This document shows, in pieces, positions 1-9,900 of a stretch of 64,000 bases of DNA. Position numbers and translations under genes: made by a program. Each line of letters opens with the position of its first letter. The first letter of the stretch is position 1. The stretch is from assembly GCA_945870185.1 (NCBI GenBank), contig CAMBRK010000003.1, positions 1 through 64,000 on the forward strand. The letters are read 5' to 3'. The notes under the pieces are model-generated. The model was not told the origin of the DNA, did not search any database, and was given only the letters and a program-made list of their open reading frames with translations. The stretch is from Aureispira sp. CCB-QB1. Its GTDB lineage: Bacteria > Bacteroidota > Bacteroidia > Chitinophagales > Saprospiraceae.

Positions 1-35
1 ATTTCGTTTTTATCATAAATTGAAAACATTACATT

Positions 36-626
36 TTGAATACAATACATGCACTTTCTGTATTTTGTGGATCTTCGCTTGGAAATGTAGAAGCATTCAG
101 AGTAAACGCCATTGAGCTAGGGCAATATTTGGCAGCACATAAAATAAAACTTGTATATGGTGGAGCGCGGGTAGGATTGATGGGTACTATTGCCGATGCT
201 GTATTGGCTTCCCAAGGTCATGTCATAGGTGTAATTCCTGATTTTATCAAAACCAAGGAAGTAGCTCATGAAGGGCTGACCCAACTTATCGAAGTAAAAT
301 CCATGCAAGAAAGAAAAATGAAGATGTTTGAGATTTCTGATGGTGCTATAGTACTTCCGGGAGGATTTGGTACTATGGATGAATTGTTTGAGCTTTTAAC
401 TTGGGGCCAATTGGGTTTACACAAAAAACCGATTGGCATTTTAAATACTAATGGCTACTATAATGATTTGATTAAATTTTTGGATAATATGGTCACGACA
501 GGATTACTAAGAATCTCAAATCGGGATATGCTTTTAGTTCATCATGACATAAGTAAACTTGTAGACCTTATGAAGACCTATGAAGCACCTCTAAAAGCCA
601 AGTGGATGGACCCTGACCAAGTGTAG
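36..626 (+). CDS. LOG-family protein (cytokinin riboside 5'-monophosphate phosphoribohydrolase-like)
   Basis: A 196-residue Rossmann-fold protein of the LOG / TIGR00730 family. The family signature PGGFGTMDE starts at about residue 108 and an N-terminal glycine-rich YGGARVGLMG segment binds the nucleotide. Characterised members hydrolyse nucleoside 5'-monophosphates to free base and ribose 5-phosphate in the cytoplasm; bacterial substrates are often uncertain. The start is a TTG: an in-frame TGA lies 15 bases upstream and no ATG fits, and the family's usual N-terminal FCGSS motif follows at once. Length is normal for the family. The next gene begins 6 bases after the stop, so the two are probably co-transcribed. 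Confidence 0.88.
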   Translation: MNTIHALSVFCGSSLGNVEAFRVNAIELGQYLAAHKIKLVYGGARVGLMGTIADAVLASQGHVIGVIPDFIKTKEVAHEGLTQLIEVKSMQERKMKMFEISDGAIVLPGGFGTMDELFELLTWGQLGLHKKPIGILNTNGYYNDLIKFLDNMVTTGLLRISNRDMLLVHHDISKLVDLMKTYEAPLKAKWMDPDQV

Positions 627-632
627 CTGTAC

Positions 633-3056
633 ATGAAAAAAAATATTAGCTTTTTTTATATATTAATATTACTGATTTTTAATACTTTAATTTTAGAAGG
701 ACAAGTTGTACATATATTGAAATACAACAGTACACTTCCTGTTCCTTATGCTACCATTACTGAAGAATCCCAAGGAATTTTACTTTATGTTGATGATGAA
801 GGAAAAATTGATTTGAAGGGTTTAGATACGACATCACAGTTACTGATCACTTCTATAGGGTTTAAATCTCACCAAACATCATACTCTAAAATAAAAAGAG
901 ACGGTTATAAAGTATATCTTGAACAAAATGACTTTGTCTTGGATGAAATAGTGGTCTCTGCTTCAAAATTTAGTAAAAGCTCATCGGATTTAGCTTCTCG
1001 CGTTCTTGTTTTAAATAAGAATAAAGTAGAACTTCAAAATCCGCAAACCGCAGCCGATCTATTAGGTAGCAGTGGAGAAGTTTTTATTCAAAAATCTCAA
1101 GCTGGCGGTGGTAGCCCCATGATCAGGGGATTTGCGACCAACAGGCTGCTTTATGCAATAGATGGAGTGAGAATGAATACGGCTATTTTTAGAGCAGGAA
1201 ATATTCAAAATGTAATCTCTTTGGATCCTTTTACCATTGAACGAACAGAAATACTCTTTGGCCCTGGTTCCGTGATTTATGGTAGTGATGCCATAGGTGG
1301 TGTTATGAGTTTTTCTTCCCTCAATCCAAGGTTTGCACTGGACAATAAACTTCTCGTTACTGGTAATGCGACCGCAAGATATAGTTCTGCCAATCAAGAA
1401 AAAACATGGCATGCTGACATCACCTTAGCTAAAAACGGATTTTCTTCGGTAACCAGTTTTACAAGATCGGATTTTGGTGATTTAAAAATGGGTGCAAATG
1501 GTTCCTATGATTACAGGAAAAATTTTGTTGTAATCAATGAATCAAATAAGGATATAGCTATACCCAATTCTAATCCACTTGTTCAGTCACCATCAGGATA
1601 TCTGCAAAAAAATTTTATGCAAAAACTGAAATTTAGACTGTCACCCAAATGGGACATTCAGTATGATTTGCATATCTCAGATATTTCGTCTTATGCAAGA
1701 TATGATAGGTTGATCGAAACAAATTCTATCGGAGTTCCGAGTTCAGCAGTATGGAATTATGGTCCACAGTTATGGCGTATGCATCAATTATCGCTATCCA
1801 GCAAAGCCAAAACAAAATGGTATGATCAAATGGTATTGAGAACTGCATATCAATTTTTTGAAGAAAGTAGGATCGACAGGAGATTTAATAATACCAGACT
1901 TCGCACTCAAAAGGAACAAGTTAAAGCCTACAGTGTTAATCTTGATTTTGAGAAAAAATCTGGAAAACATCTGTTAACTTACGGTGGCGAATGGGTGCAA
2001 AATGATGTACATTCAGAAGGAACAGCCATAAATTATATAACCCAAGCTCCCATAGCCGTTGCGGATAGATATCCGTTGTCGAAGTGGTTCAGTACCGCAG
2101 GATATTTAAATTATCAGTATTATTGGGGAAGTAAAACCATTCTGGAAATAGGAACCAGATATAGTTATTTTGGTTTGCGTTCTGATTTTTCTAGACTCAT
2201 TCCTTTCTTTCCGTTTGATTTTAAAGAAGTTACATTGCACCATGGATCGTTTTCAGGTAACTTGGGCTTTATACATAGATTAAATGATAAATTAAAACTT
2301 GCTGTCCAATTGGGTTCAGGCTTCAGAGCGCCTAATGTAGATGATATCGGAAAAATATTTGATTTCACCGCAGGCAACGTAAATGTACCCAATCCTAATT
2401 TAAAAAATGAACAGGCTTACAATGCTGAAATCAACATCAATGGTTTGATTTCTGATCATGTTAAATGGGATTTGAGTGGGTATTATACCTATTTGGATGA
2501 TGCCATGGTGAAAAGACCATACGCCGTAAATGGTAAAGATAGTATTTTGTATAATGGAGTTTTAAGTAAGACCTTTGCTATCCAAAACGCTGCTTTTGCC
2601 AGAATTTTGGGTGCTCATGTTGGTGTGGAAATAAACTTGGGAAAAGGTTTTTATACAGGCGCTAAGTTTAATTATCAATACGGTACTGAAGAAATGGATA
2701 ATGGAGAAAAAGCCCGATCAAGACATGCAGCTCCAGCTTTTGGAGAGTATAAGCTCGGATTTGTCCAAAAAAATCTGACTGTAGAATTTTATACCATTTT
2801 TTCTGATCAAGTCAGTCACCAAAACTTGAATCCTGAAGAAATAGCCAAATCATTTATTTATGCTAAAGATGAACAAGGGAATCCATTCTCTCCCTCTTGG
2901 TATACTTTAAATCTAAAAGCTAGATATAAAATTTTTAAGTATTTGAGCATCAATGCAGGGGTTGAGAATATTGCAGATTTAATGTATCGACCTTATAGCT
3001 CAGGTATTGCTGCTGCCGGAAGGAATATTGTATTTTCTGCATCTGCAAAGTTTTGA
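633..3056 (+). CDS. TonB-dependent outer-membrane receptor
   Basis: An 807-residue outer-membrane receptor. A hydrophobic signal peptide ends near residue 23, followed by a carboxypeptidase-D-regulatory-like domain (about 25-100), a plug domain with the typical GGGSPMIRGF and GSDAIGGV motifs (about 130-225) and a long beta-barrel ending in phenylalanine. It should import a siderophore, vitamin or other ligand using TonB energy; the sequence does not show which. The plug start and barrel resemble the haem/haemoglobin or vitamin receptor type more than SusC. It follows the LOG gene with a 6-base gap. No iron-box or riboswitch was recognised upstream. Confidence 0.9.
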   Translation: MKKNISFFYILILLIFNTLILEGQVVHILKYNSTLPVPYATITEESQGILLYVDDEGKIDLKGLDTTSQLLITSIGFKSHQTSYSKIKRDGYKVYLEQNDFVLDEIVVSASKFSKSSSDLASRVLVLNKNKVELQNPQTAADLLGSSGEVFIQKSQAGGGSPMIRGFATNRLLYAIDGVRMNTAIFRAGNIQNVISLDPFTIERTEILFGPGSVIYGSDAIGGVMSFSSLNPRFALDNKLLVTGNATARYSSANQEKTWHADITLAKNGFSSVTSFTRSDFGDLKMGANGSYDYRKNFVVINESNKDIAIPNSNPLVQSPSGYLQKNFMQKLKFRLSPKWDIQYDLHISDISSYARYDRLIETNSIGVPSSAVWNYGPQLWRMHQLSLSSKAKTKWYDQMVLRTAYQFFEESRIDRRFNNTRLRTQKEQVKAYSVNLDFEKKSGKHLLTYGGEWVQNDVHSEGTAINYITQAPIAVADRYPLSKWFSTAGYLNYQYYWGSKTILEIGTRYSYFGLRSDFSRLIPFFPFDFKEVTLHHGSFSGNLGFIHRLNDKLKLAVQLGSGFRAPNVDDIGKIFDFTAGNVNVPNPNLKNEQAYNAEININGLISDHVKWDLSGYYTYLDDAMVKRPYAVNGKDSILYNGVLSKTFAIQNAAFARILGAHVGVEINLGKGFYTGAKFNYQYGTEEMDNGEKARSRHAAPAFGEYKLGFVQKNLTVEFYTIFSDQVSHQNLNPEEIAKSFIYAKDEQGNPFSPSWYTLNLKARYKIFKYLSINAGVENIADLMYRPYSSGIAAAGRNIVFSASAKF

Positions 3057-3111
3057 ATATTTTTGTTTATTTGTTTGTTCAATAGGGTAGGCAGTACACT
3101 GTTGAAAAGCA

Positions 3112-3669
3112 TTAAGAGCCTTGTTCCCATAGACTATCTAAAAAATGTTTTTGTTCAGCTATCTGTTCAAATTTTTTAAAATTGTATTCTTCTGATTTGT
3201 TTTTGGCTATAGACAAAGATTGCCAGTTTTCAGTAGACAACTGCTTGCATTTATAAACAATCTGGCCACAATGGTAACTGTAATGGCACAACTGTCTCAA
3301 TATGGCATCTGAAACGGTCATACCTTCATTTCTTACATAAATAATGCGACCAAGATCGGAATCTGATAGATGTTCCAGTGTTTGAAATAAGACTTGCCAA
3401 CCATCATTCCATAGTTGAAATATTTCTCCGGCATTTGTTGTTATGGGTTCAAACTCTTCATCCCTTTTTCTCCATATCTTTTCACCATCTTCCGTAAAGA
3501 TATTGGTCCAGCGGGATTTCATATTGCCTGACATATGTTGTATGATAATGGCAATACTATTATCATCCTCATGAAATCTATGACATAGTTGATCAGGCTG
3601 GATTTGGGCTAATGCTTTATCTGCTAATTGTTTGTAATATTTAAATTGCTTGATTGATGAAGTTATCAT
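3112..3669 (-). CDS. DinB-superfamily protein, DUF1572-like
   Basis: A 185-residue soluble protein of the DinB/YfiT-like four-helix-bundle superfamily, most like DUF1572. Two histidine-bearing helices that normally bind a metal are visible: IIQHMSGNMKSRW near residue 45 and CHYSYHCGQIVY near residue 130. Function in this subfamily is not established; relatives include bacillithiol/mycothiol-dependent transferases. It stands alone between convergent and divergent neighbours. Confidence 0.75.
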   Translation of the reverse strand: MITSSIKQFKYYKQLADKALAQIQPDQLCHRFHEDDNSIAIIIQHMSGNMKSRWTNIFTEDGEKIWRKRDEEFEPITTNAGEIFQLWNDGWQVLFQTLEHLSDSDLGRIIYVRNEGMTVSDAILRQLCHYSYHCGQIVYKCKQLSTENWQSLSIAKNKSEEYNFKKFEQIAEQKHFLDSLWEQGS

Positions 3670-3832
3670 AAGTTGTCATATGCTGTATTGATACAAAAGT
3701 AACGCTTTCTGTATAAATCAATTCAAATTTGTCTGTTTGAGTTAAGAAAATTTAGGTGATTTTTAATAAAAAAGTATTTTTTCTAGGATATATATTATAA
3801 TTATATTTAATTTGTGTTAAATTTATTGAATC

Positions 3833-4741
3833 TTGCAAATCACAGGGCTAGTTGCTGACTTTTTAAAATACCTCAAAGTAGAAAAGAAGTATAGTGGGCA
3901 TACAATTATTTCTTATGAAAATGACTTAACACAATTTAGCTTGTTTTGCGATAGAAATTTCGATATTGAGGAAATTTCCCTAGTTAAACATACCCAAATC
4001 AGGACTTGGATTGTAAGTATGATTAGTGAAGATATTTCGTCCACTTCGGTCAATAGAAAAATTTCTGCATTGCGATCATTTTACAAGTGGCTCATGAAAA
4101 AGGATATCATAGTGCTCAATCCAATGCTCAAAGTAAATGCACCCAAAAAACCAAAAAGATTACCAGTCATAGTGCAAGATGCTAATATCAGTAGATTGAT
4201 GGAAAAAAGTATCATCATCGATCACGACCTTGATAATACTTATGAATTAGCCAGAAATCAGTTTATAATAACTTTATTGTACAGTACAGGTATACGAAGA
4301 GCAGAGCTTATAAGTCTTAAAATTTCTGATTTTAATCTTCCCCGAAAAGAAATAAGGGTAGTGGGTAAAGGTAATAAAGTCAGAAGTATACCCTTGACTG
4401 ATGAAATGATCGGATCCTTTAAAGAATATCTTGACCACAGGCAGAAGGAAACCAGTGAGGATCACGATGTACTCCTATTAACATCGAGTGGGAAACCTAT
4501 TTACGCAAGAATGGTACATACGATAGTAAATCGGCAATTGAGTTCCGTCACTTCATTAGAAAAAAAGAGTCCACACGTACTCAGGCATTCTTTTGCCACA
4601 CATATGCTAGATAGAGGTGCAGACTTAAATGCCATAAAGGAAATTTTGGGCCATGCAAGTTTAGCTGCTACTCAAGTTTATACACACAATAGTATCTCAA
4701 AACTGAAAGAAGCTTACAATAAAGCACACCCAAGAACATAA
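3833..4741 (+). CDS. xerC: XerC/XerD-type tyrosine recombinase
   Basis: A 302-residue tyrosine recombinase, the normal length for XerC/XerD. It has an N-terminal SAM-like core-binding domain (about 5-90) and a catalytic domain with the full set of active-site residues: Arg155 in TGIRRAEL, His248 and Arg251 in HVLRH, His274 in LGHASL and nucleophile Tyr283 in TQVYTH. It would resolve chromosome dimers at dif. The start is a TTG with no better ATG nearby. The gene is followed 82 bases later by hpf, an order common in Bacteroidota, which supports a housekeeping role rather than a mobile integrase. XerC versus XerD cannot be decided from sequence alone. Confidence 0.9.
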   Translation: MQITGLVADFLKYLKVEKKYSGHTIISYENDLTQFSLFCDRNFDIEEISLVKHTQIRTWIVSMISEDISSTSVNRKISALRSFYKWLMKKDIIVLNPMLKVNAPKKPKRLPVIVQDANISRLMEKSIIIDHDLDNTYELARNQFIITLLYSTGIRRAELISLKISDFNLPRKEIRVVGKGNKVRSIPLTDEMIGSFKEYLDHRQKETSEDHDVLLLTSSGKPIYARMVHTIVNRQLSSVTSLEKKSPHVLRHSFATHMLDRGADLNAIKEILGHASLAATQVYTHNSISKLKEAYNKAHPRT

Positions 4742-4823
4742 ATTTTGTCACATTTTGAAAACTAAACGAATTGTTAATACGTTTTATTTATAAATATTAT
4801 TTAACCATTAAATTTTTTGAAGT

Positions 4824-5135
4824 ATGCAAGTAACATTTCAGGCAGTTCATTTTACTGCCGATCAAAAGTTGAAGGATTATATGAGTGATAAGCTTCAAAA
4901 ACTTGTGAAATTTTATCCAAAAATTATACAAGCAACCGTATATCTAAAACTTGAAAACTCAGGACAAGTTAAAGATAAAGTTATAGAAGTAAAAATGAAT
5001 GTACCTGGAAGTACCCTTATTGCGACTAATTCAGATAAATCATTCGAAGCCTCATTTGACGATGGTCTTGAAAATATCAAAAGGCAACTGAAAAAGTTGA
5101 ATGATAAGGCTCAAGCCGCTAGACAAGAGCATTAA
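4824..5135 (+). CDS. hpf: Ribosome hibernation-promoting factor HPF/RaiA (short form)
   Basis: A 103-residue protein of the HPF/YfiA family with the beta-alpha-beta-beta-beta-alpha pattern, ending in a basic helix (ENIKRQLKKLNDKAQAARQ). It binds in the 30S decoding centre and inactivates ribosomes during slow growth. It is the short form and lacks the C-terminal dimerisation domain of long HPF. Placed directly after xerC and closed by a strong terminator. In many Bacteroidota a tRNA-tuf cluster follows; here it does not. Confidence 0.9.
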   Translation: MQVTFQAVHFTADQKLKDYMSDKLQKLVKFYPKIIQATVYLKLENSGQVKDKVIEVKMNVPGSTLIATNSDKSFEASFDDGLENIKRQLKKLNDKAQAARQEH

Positions 5136-5142
5136 AAATCAT

Positions 5143-5177
5143 AAAAAGGCTGTTTCCGATCTTGGGCAGCCTTTTTT
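5143..5177 (+). terminator. Rho-independent terminator after hpf
   Basis: The 10-base arm AAAAAGGCTG pairs with CAGCCTTTTT across a 14-base loop and is followed by T residues. It ends the xerC-hpf transcription unit and may also serve the convergent gene that ends at 5207. Confidence 0.85.
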
Positions 5178-5206
5178 ATTAATAAAAAGTACTCGGATTA
5201 GTTTTG

Positions 5207-6388
5207 TTAATCAAGGACTACAATTCTAAAATTATACATTACACCTTCCATTTCCATTTTCAACCCATATATACCTGGAACCATCATTTCTGGAAGTTGA
5301 ATTTGGTCTTTAAAATCTTCATTTTGGAAAACGAGTTGACCAGCTTGGTCATACACAGTAATTTTGTAAGCATTTTTTATGTTCATGATGTTTAATATAC
5401 CATTGCATCCGACTATTGTAGGATATATAATTGGAGGTCGATGATTATGATTTTCTACATTAGTGATTTTATTGCAGTCAGAAAGATTTAACCCAAAATG
5501 AACTTGCATATATTCAATCACGGATTCTACAAATGCTAAGGCAAAAAGGATTCTATTGGAAGGCGTATCTCTTAATTTTTGGAAATTGCACTCTACTTGC
5601 ACTCCATTGATATCTAGCATAGGATTATAACAAGTATGATTTACGGTGTTATATCCGCCACTGAAGTAGTTGGTATTGATTCCTGGTCTCGGTATGGATT
5701 GACTAGGTACAGCAGGAAAACTTCTCTTAGCAAGGAAACTACCAAAAGAAAATGAACCACGCAATAGCTGAGCGTGACTAAAATTATTTTTATTGACTTT
5801 TGCAAGATTTTGGATAGAACTGTTTTCAATGTATTGGCTTGTATTGAGTGTTTCATCATCAAGTTCCAATTCGTCATCATACAATAAATATCCTAGTTCT
5901 ACCCTTTGTATGGGATTGCCATGACCATGGAGGTCAAAATAAAAAGCTTGATTTGGATAGCTTTGATTAACGATAAATCTAGCGGTATCTATAAATTTAT
6001 GAAATTCATTCCAAGCATTTACCGCTATTGGATGACCACATGTCCCGTTGGTGAGATTTCTGTTGGCGTCAAGTTTGGTTCTTTTGAGATTACACAGTAT
6101 GACATGGGGTTTGCAGCCCGTTCTTACTATAAATACACTATCTATTTTTTTAGCCAAATCTATGGTATTTGCATCGGTGACGGTCGTAGGATTGTTACAC
6201 GTTCTATCAGGGATATCATTGGGTGCCAGGTTGCCTCCATGCGGTACACTTATGATAATTGGCAGTTTACCCAAGGAGTATTCGATATACTTATCCTTTC
6301 CATAAATAGTTTGAGCTGTTATAGGTTTAAAAGCTAGAAGATTAAAAATTAAAAAACAGAGCAAGTTTGAATGGAATTTACATATCAT
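5207..6388 (-). CDS. Secreted N-formylglutamate amidohydrolase-like protein with T9SS sorting domain
   Basis: A 393-residue exported protein. Residues 1-25 form a signal peptide ending ITAQ. The middle (about 35-300) resembles the N-formylglutamate amidohydrolase family, with SVPHGGN near residue 48 and YFDLHGHG near 150, the His/Asp-rich stretches of a zinc hydrolase. The last 75 residues form a T9SS type A sorting domain (KITVYDQAGQLVFQNE followed by PGIYGLKME). The protein is therefore expected outside the cell or on its surface, while the named family is usually cytoplasmic histidine catabolism, so the true substrate is unknown. Confidence 0.78.
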   Translation of the reverse strand: MICKFHSNLLCFLIFNLLAFKPITAQTIYGKDKYIEYSLGKLPIIISVPHGGNLAPNDIPDRTCNNPTTVTDANTIDLAKKIDSVFIVRTGCKPHVILCNLKRTKLDANRNLTNGTCGHPIAVNAWNEFHKFIDTARFIVNQSYPNQAFYFDLHGHGNPIQRVELGYLLYDDELELDDETLNTSQYIENSSIQNLAKVNKNNFSHAQLLRGSFSFGSFLAKRSFPAVPSQSIPRPGINTNYFSGGYNTVNHTCYNPMLDINGVQVECNFQKLRDTPSNRILFALAFVESVIEYMQVHFGLNLSDCNKITNVENHNHRPPIIYPTIVGCNGILNIMNIKNAYKITVYDQAGQLVFQNEDFKDQIQLPEMMVPGIYGLKMEMEGVMYNFRIVVLD

Positions 6389-6728
6389 GGTATTAACCTA
6401 TTTGAATCAATTTTAAGTACACTTTTAAAATGGCAACACAATGATAAAACTTTTTATCCATGGTCATTTAAAATTCCTTCTTATTTTATTTGTTAGAAAA
6501 GAATCAAGATGATAGCACCTGCATGACTATGCTATAAAAGCATCCAAGAGGATACTATGATGCTCAAAAGTTAATAATAATTAAATATAAATTTAACATA
6601 AAGTATATTTTTTTAATCAAAAGTAATGTTTTAAAAATAAGCTTAAACTGTTTTAATACAGTGTAATATAAATTATAAATTAAATTATGTTTGTAGGATT
6701 TCTATATAAAGGCAGCATTTATGTTAAA
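6389..6728. other. AT-rich intergenic region upstream of the first susC
   Basis: About 340 bases of very AT-rich DNA without a convincing ORF. Nothing was recognised in the first 320 bases; the end (from 6711) belongs to the leader block shared with the second susC gene. Confidence 0.5.
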
Positions 6729-6912
6729 TTAACGTTAAATAAATTGTAGTAAAATGTTTAATTAAGTCAACTAAGGTTTTATATTTGTCACGTTAAACAT
6801 GCTTATTGCATAATATATTAATTTATTTTCTAACAAAACATTTTTAAATATGAAGCAAGTCTTATTTGTATTGCTGGTGCTCTTTGGAAGCATAAGCATG
6901 ACTTTTGGACAA
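6711..6912 (+). repeat. Leader block, copy 1 (shared with 12065-12266)
   Basis: About 202 bases nearly identical, without gaps, to 12065-12266; I count roughly a dozen mismatches by eye. The block spans a palindrome, the promoter, the 5' untranslated region and the whole signal-peptide coding part. Similarity falls sharply just after the signal-peptide cleavage region. Confidence 0.9.
6729..6787 (+). promoter_or_regulatory. Promoter and palindrome of first susC locus
   Basis: TATATTTG at 6780-6787 fits the Bacteroidetes -7 element TAnnTTTG, 62 bases before the start codon. A perfect palindrome TTAACGTTAA lies at 6729-6738, 41 bases before the -7 box, a plausible operator. No clear TTTG -33 box is present at the expected distance. 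Both elements recur at identical spacing before the second susC gene. Confidence 0.65.
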
Positions 6913-9900
6913 AAGACCATCTCCGGTAAGATTACAGACCCTTCTGGAGAGACGCTTATTGGTGCCAATGTCATCGTAAAAGAAAATCCAACTATCGGTA
7001 CTATTACTGATGTAGATGGAATGTATCAATTGACTTTACCTGTTGAAGCTAAAACGCTCATAATGAGTTATACGGGATATGAAAGTCAGGAAATTGCCAT
7101 AGATGGAAGAGCAATTATTGATGTGGTACTGTCACAAGGTAATTTTCTAGAAGAAGTTATTGTAGTAGGTTATGGAACTCAGAGGAAAGCGGACTTAACA
7201 GGATCAGTATCTTCGATTAAAGGATCTGATATCGCTTTAGCCCCTGTTCAAAGTTTTGACCAAGCTTTACAAGGAAGAGCTGCAGGGGTACAAATCACTA
7301 CTCCAAATGGGGTTTTGAACAATCCGCCAGTAATCAGAATTAGAGGTACAAACTCTATAAACTTAAGCTCACAGCCTTTGATCGTTATTGATGGTGTGCC
7401 TACATTTACAGGTAACTTGTCAGGAAATGCTGCTGCAAACAACCCATTAGCTAACATCAATCCAGCAGACATCGAAAGTTTTGAAGTACTTAAAGATGCG
7501 TCTGCTAGTGCAATTTATGGTTCTAGGGCTGCTGCCGGTGTGATTCTTGTAACCACTAAAAAAGGTAAGTCTGGTTCTACAAAAGTGAACTATGATGGAT
7601 GGTTTGGCCAGACAGAAGGTATAAGATTATTTGATCTCCTCAATTCTTCTCAATATTTGGAAGTCAAAAATGAAGCTCTTGCCAATGCAAACAATCCTGC
7701 AAGATATATCGCCGGTCAAGATGTAAACGGAAGCCCAATAGATACAAGATGGTATGATCATACTCATCAAAAGGGTTTTTCACACAATCACAATTTAAGT
7801 TTTTCAGGTGGTAATACTTCCACTACCTATTATGCTGCAGTAGGTTACACAGAGCAAGAAGGATTTTTAAGAGCTAGTTCTTTCGACAGGACGACAGCGA
7901 GGATTAATCTCGACCATAAATTGACTAAAAGAATTAAAGTCGGTACTAATATCACCTATGCCAATACTGAAAATAATGGCCCTAACTCAGGTATCAATGG
8001 AGCTGGTTTTAGTATAGCAGGTTTAGGTCGTTTACCTTTAGTACTTCAGCCTATGCTTTCACCTTTTATTAATGCTGATGGTAAGGGTTCACAAACTCAG
8101 GATGCTGGATTTGATTATAACATAAATTCATCGAATACTATAGGTGGAATGGGCAATACTTTAGCAGTCAGTTTTTATAATCCAAACTTCATTATTGATA
8201 ACAACACGCAAAATTCATCAAATAATCACTTCATAGGAAATGTTTACGCTGATATAGAATTGTTAAGTGGATTGAATTTTAGAACAGCTTATGGTGTTGA
8301 TAGATTAGGCATTGAGAATGTTTTATTTTGGGATAGAAGACATGGTGATGGTTTCGGAAGTGGTGGATTAGCAAACAATTCTTTTGATAAATTCAATAGA
8401 TGGAACTGGCAAAATACATTAAGCTACAATAAAACAATCTCAGATGTTCACAATTTAAGTCTTTTATTAGGAAGTGAAGAACAAAGAACAACAAGAGATA
8501 TTTGGGGAGCACAAAGAACTCAAATATCAGATCCTTTTTTCAGTACTTTCCAAGGTAACTTTACAACCATTACTCCGGGCGTTAATTTTCAAACAGAAAA
8601 TTTCTTGACATCTTTATTTTCAAGAGTCAATTACAATTATGCTAATAAATATTATGCTTCATTTAATGTCAGAAGAGATGGGTTCTCAGCTTTTGCATCG
8701 GGCAGACAATATGGTAACTTTTATGGTGCAGCTGTAGGATATACTATTAGTCAAGAGGATTTTTGGAAAAATAATCTAGAATCAATCAATTACTTTAAAC
8801 TTAGAGCTAGTTACGGTTTAGTGGGCAATAATGCTGTAAATGATTTTGCTGCACTGTCATTGTTTAATTCTGGTTTATACGGTCCTTCAGCTACACTAAA
8901 TTATAGTCAGGCAGGTAATCCATTATTGACTTGGGAAAGTAGTAAAAAGCTAGATGCAGGATTTACCATCGGATTATTTGAAGATAAGCTCCAAGGAGAG
9001 TTTGCATATTATAAAAACGATATTGATGGCCTTATATTGGCAGTTCCTCAAGCTCCTTCAAAAGGAATACCTGGAAACAGTGTAAATGCTAACGTAGGTG
9101 CGATGGTAAATTCAGGTATTGAAGCCACTTTAACATATAATGCAATCAAAACAACTGACTTTAGTTGGACGGTAAGTGCTAACTTTACAACCCAAAAGAA
9201 TGAAGTAGTCGCATTAGGTGCTGATGGTTCTGATATACAAGGAGCAACATCTGGATTGGAAGTCGCAAATATCACTAGAGTAGGCCAATCTGTAGGTAGT
9301 CTTTATGCAGTGGAAACAAATGGTGTAAACCCAGCAAACGGACAAAGAATTTTTATTAGAAGAGATGTTAAAGATGGTGTAACTACTTTGACGGAAGTAC
9401 AGTATAATCATGCTGCACCTGCTGCTTCAAGATGGACTTTAGTGTCTGATGGTACGCCTACAACAGCAGTATCAGTAGCCAATAGCGGCGTAGTTTATGG
9501 CCCTACGCTCCCTACATACTATGGTGGTTTGGATAATACATTTAGTTACAAATCTTTTGATGCAAATATCATGTTCCAATTCTCTGGTGGAAATTATATA
9601 TATAATGGAACCAAAGCTGGTCTTAGAGACATGAGACAGTGGAATAATCATACTGATGTGCTAGATAGATGGACACCTGAAAACACGGATGGTACCATAC
9701 CGAGAGTTGTTTTTGGTGATAATGTATCTAATGGCTCAGCACTACCTATATCTGAAAATGTAGAAAAAGGTGACTTCTTGAGATTAAGAAATTTCTCTCT
9801 AGGATATGCTTTACCTAAGTCATTAGTCAACAGGATTTCTATAGCTAATGCAAGGGTATATGGTCAAGTTCAAAATGCTTTCGTATTGACTGGATATACT

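Noticed and set aside
3833-4741. Integrase of a mobile island
   Set aside because: Length, motifs and the xerC-hpf gene order match a housekeeping Xer recombinase; no attachment site or island genes are adjacent.
5906-6337. 143-codon plus-strand frame inside the secreted hydrolase gene
   Set aside because: It is antisense to a gene with clear signal peptide, enzyme and sorting domains.
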